From Eleginops maclovinus (taxonomy: Eukaryota > Chordata > Actinopteri > Perciformes > Eleginopidae): a DNA stretch of 64,000 nucleotides. This document shows, piece by piece, positions 21,511 to 64,000 of the stretch. The stretch is from NCBI RefSeq assembly GCF_036324505.1, contig NC_086366.1, forward strand, positions 12,707,927 through 12,771,926, written 5' to 3'. The position numbers and the translations under genes are program-made. Within the stretch, counting starts at the first letter, position 1, and each line of letters opens with the position of its first letter. The notes under the pieces are model-generated. The model saw only the letters and a list, made by a program, of their open reading frames with translations, was not told where the DNA came from and did no database searches.

Positions 21511-23754
21511 ACAGTGCTCTCTGTAAGTGTCGTTCAACCTTATACCAACTATCTAACCAGTTAGACACAGGAACGCCATGCTCTCCATCCCTTTCTTCCT
21601 GCAGGACGACTAAACACGTGGCTATTTCGGCCTGAACTTGTGTTCCAAAAACCTTTCACCAGTGTGTATGTATCTCCAGTTTTTGCATTCTGAAGCATCC
21701 AGCGTTCAAATTTGCAATTCAGATCAATTCTTGAAGAAGGGTATCCCAAAGATTTGCCAAATGTAAGGCTAATTTTCAAGTTGTGAATATGAGCATGGCA
21801 TATGGTTGGATTTAAGTGTAATACATGGGTTGCATTAAATGCTAATCTATTCTCAATACCTTTTATTATTAGAATAGGCAAAGCATCAGCAGAAATGTTA
21901 TCTCCTCTGTGACACCTTCTTATCACACTAATTTGATCAAATGTTGATGATTTACAGGTACAATGCAGAGAACAGATAAGGGGTCATGGCCATGTCGGAT
22001 TAGTCTTGCAGAAAATTGGGAAGAAATTAACTATTTGTAGATCAAATGTTGGTGGATCCAATTCAATAGATGTTGAGACAATTTTCTCAGAAACACACAA
22101 ATGTCACCCTAATGATGCCGCTATAACATTGAGATACATAATGTGGACAAATACTCCAACAAAAGATGTAACACCACAGCAGCACGAAGGCTTTGGCTTT
22201 AAAGAGGCATTAATAAACTCAAATAAGCGATACTGAGTCATGTCAGGTTTGCTGTGCAGCAGTGCTGTTATATTTAGCTTGTTGGATTTTTCACTACCCC
22301 TAGGAATAAGTGCAAGTTTTGAGGACTCACGCAGGGTTACTCATTTTTAAACAAACCAAAATTAAACTACTCAACCTTTTTCCAGTGACGTCAGATATTA
22401 TGAAAGAAAAGATCCTTTTGTCTTATTATATGGCAGTAGAGTTGTCCTATTTAGGGGGCTCTTTTGACCCTTTCTCTGAAACTGAATAGTGGTGTCAGCC
22501 CAGTGTAAGGCTTCCTGTTTGGACTCTGATGTCAGGGAACAGGACAGCCCATGCGGAAACACTGATGACAGAACTCTGCTGACCCCAGTCAACCTCAAAG
22601 CTGCAGGCTTTTCCCGACTCCACCTGACCGTGTGGGAAATGCAACACTCATCTGACAGTACAGAGACTTTTAGTAGTGACCACATCTGAGTATTTCATGG
22701 ATTCATTCATCAGTGTTAGCTTGTAAAACATGCCTGTCGTTTATCTGTAAATAACTGAACACAAATGCCTGTGTTCTTTGTGAGTGGGCTCCTGGGTATG
22801 TGTTTTGGAAAGATGTAGCAAGCCCAGTAAGGAGAGGCTGAGTGTGTTCTTGGAGAATTTTAGACAGGAAATGCCAAAAGCACATCTGGAACTCTTACAT
22901 TCAGGAAGTCTATGCGTGACAGCGGAGGCCTTTGGAGCGCTGCTCTGCCTGCCCACTTAGTAATCCACTGCTATGTGTTAGACTGTGCCTGCATGATTTA
23001 AAGCAAACCACTGCTGGGTGTGAATGTATGCTTCGTTTCAAACATGACATGATCTCCAGGGGGTCAAATAAAGGTTTGGTTACAATATGTTGTGGTTTCA
23101 TTCCTTTTTAAAATTATAATACTAATATGTTCAAATGTGTTTTTATCTGCTTACGTGTGTAGAGGAGTGTCTGTATCACGTTAGATGTGTGTGAATAAAA
23201 ATGTACAAGAAAATGTAGAAAATTGTAGAAATACTATCTAACTCCGAACAGTGCCTTGTTTCAATTAGCTATTTTTGCCAACAGATGGCGCTGTTATACA
23301 TGTAGCTGACCAAATTGTGTTTGTAGCTGATGAAATGTGTAGTATCACATAAGGTCCTACCATGTTACATTGTACAATGTTATATGTTATATTCAATTAG
23401 ATTTGTAATAGCAATTGCTCATTGTTCTGGATTATATAAGTAGAATTAGAGATCATGTCAAATGAGCTTTTTTCAATCTTAACATTAAATTCTTGCATAT
23501 TATTTCGCTATGGCTATTGTTGTTATTGATTCTTGCAGAGGTTCTTGCTATTAACACGTAATGGTGCAGTTTCCGGTAGATTTTGAATTAATTCTATTTA
23601 GATTGAATAATTATATCCTTTTTTCTTGCATTTTGCACTCGCTGCCGACTCAAAGCTTAACAAACACCTGCAGGGCGAAACTTCAAAGTTACCTAAGCGT
23701 GCAATCAAGCAGGGCAGGCAAGCAAACAGATTTCAGAATAGCAATTTTACCGGT
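21511..23754. other. Layilin 3' region and intergenic
   Basis: This holds the layilin 3'UTR and about 2 kb before the SIK2 promoter. Candidate polyadenylation signals AATAAA lie at 22212-22217, 23065-23070 and 23194-23199. I cannot tell which is used. No coding sequence or repeat is evident. Confidence 0.5.
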
Positions 23755-23871
23755 TGACGTAAGAGGTGGGTCTGGTTGTCTTGGCAACCAATTGGCACTG
23801 AAGTGTGGAGCGGCCCGGTGGCCCCGCCCCCTGTACAAATACCCCTATGGCTCTGACGTCAATACACGTCA
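23755..23871 (+). promoter_or_regulatory. sik2: SIK2 proximal promoter: X-box, CCAAT, GC box and CRE cluster
   Basis: In 117 bp there are, in order, a CRE-like TGACGTAA (23755-23762), an RFX X-box-like GTTGTCTTGGCAAC (23775-23788), an overlapping CCAAT (23788-23792), a GC box CCCCGCCCCC (23822-23831), a full palindromic CRE TGACGTCA (23854-23861) and a reverse half-CRE ACGTCA (23866-23871). There is no TATA box. The cluster lies about 370-485 bp before the start codon. It is consistent with a GC-rich promoter responding to CREB/CRTC and RFX/NF-Y. Factor binding is inferred from motif match only. Confidence 0.65.
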
Positions 23872-24110
23872 ACCAGAGAACATGATGCCTCTTTGCAAGT
23901 CAACTCGTGTGCTCTGTGGCTGATAGAGGCACCTCGAGCTGAAATATTATAGCTCTATTGTATTGGAGAACGTGGTGTGACAGCCCCCGGGTTCAGCAAA
24001 TGGCCTGCTTCGTATCGCTGCACTGACGGGAGAGTATCGCCACACTGGCGATCAAGCTGGCAGGGCGACACAGAAATCAACTTTGTCTATTTTTAATGGA
24101 CACGCTTCGA

Positions 24111-24136
24111 GCGGCGGCGGTGGCGGCGGCGGGCGG
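24111..24136 (+). repeat. CGG-rich repeat in the SIK2 5' leader
   Basis: GCGGCGGCGG, TGGCGGCGGC and GGGCGG run together about 104 bp before the SIK2 ATG, in the probable 5'UTR. Such GC-rich triplet runs form stable RNA structure. Confidence 0.8.
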
Positions 24137-24170
24137 TTTGTTTTCCTTTCGTCTTTATCTGTAGCTGTGA

Positions 24171-64000
<39,830 letters not shown>

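Overview
This window is nuclear DNA of a ray-finned fish, most likely a teleost. The signs are spliced vertebrate genes, long AC/GT microsatellites, and fish-type hAT, Tc1-like, SINE and Gypsy insertions. I cannot name the species. All gene models below were built by reading splice sites and phases by eye. For every gene the exon phases add up to one open reading frame.

Layout. (1) 1-3.6 kb: two almost identical 1.6 kb hAT elements, each with its own perfect 8-bp target duplication. (2) 3.7-5.25 kb, minus: the first three coding exons of a secreted cysteine-rich protein I do not recognise. (3) 7.0-8.5 kb, plus: a complete exchangeable apolipoprotein gene (334 aa). (4) 9.28-12.4 kb, minus: a complete ZPLD1-like zona-pellucida-domain membrane protein (398 aa), converging on the apolipoprotein gene. 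(5) 12.7-17.6 kb: a transposase fragment, then sequence in which I see nothing coding. (6) 17.58-21.5 kb, plus: complete layilin (363 aa). (7) 23.7 kb to the end, plus: SIK2, with promoter, 13 exons and about 682 codons of a protein normally near 900 aa. It runs off the right edge. Its introns hold a deleted Tc1-like element, two tRNA-type SINEs, a 5.6 kb Gypsy LTR retrotransposon in intron 7, a 1.6 kb Tc1-like element with IR/DR ends in intron 11, and several very long GT tracts.

The layilin-SIK2 adjacency matches human 11q23.1, so this is a conserved block. An apolipoprotein 16 kb from SIK2 recalls the human APOA5-A4-C3-A1 cluster next to SIK3. The SIK2 model keeps the LKB1 T-loop threonine and three PKA-type sites. 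Its promoter carries a CRE cluster, which suggests a cAMP feedback loop.

Most interesting points: a phase-compatible candidate cassette exon in SIK2 intron 11; a sense-strand Gypsy element whose 5' LTR keeps AATAAA while its 3' LTR has lost it; GT tracts ending about 81 bp upstream of the TATA boxes of two neighbouring, unrelated genes; and the unrecognised secreted gene. I found no CRISPR array, operon or wholly new molecular system.
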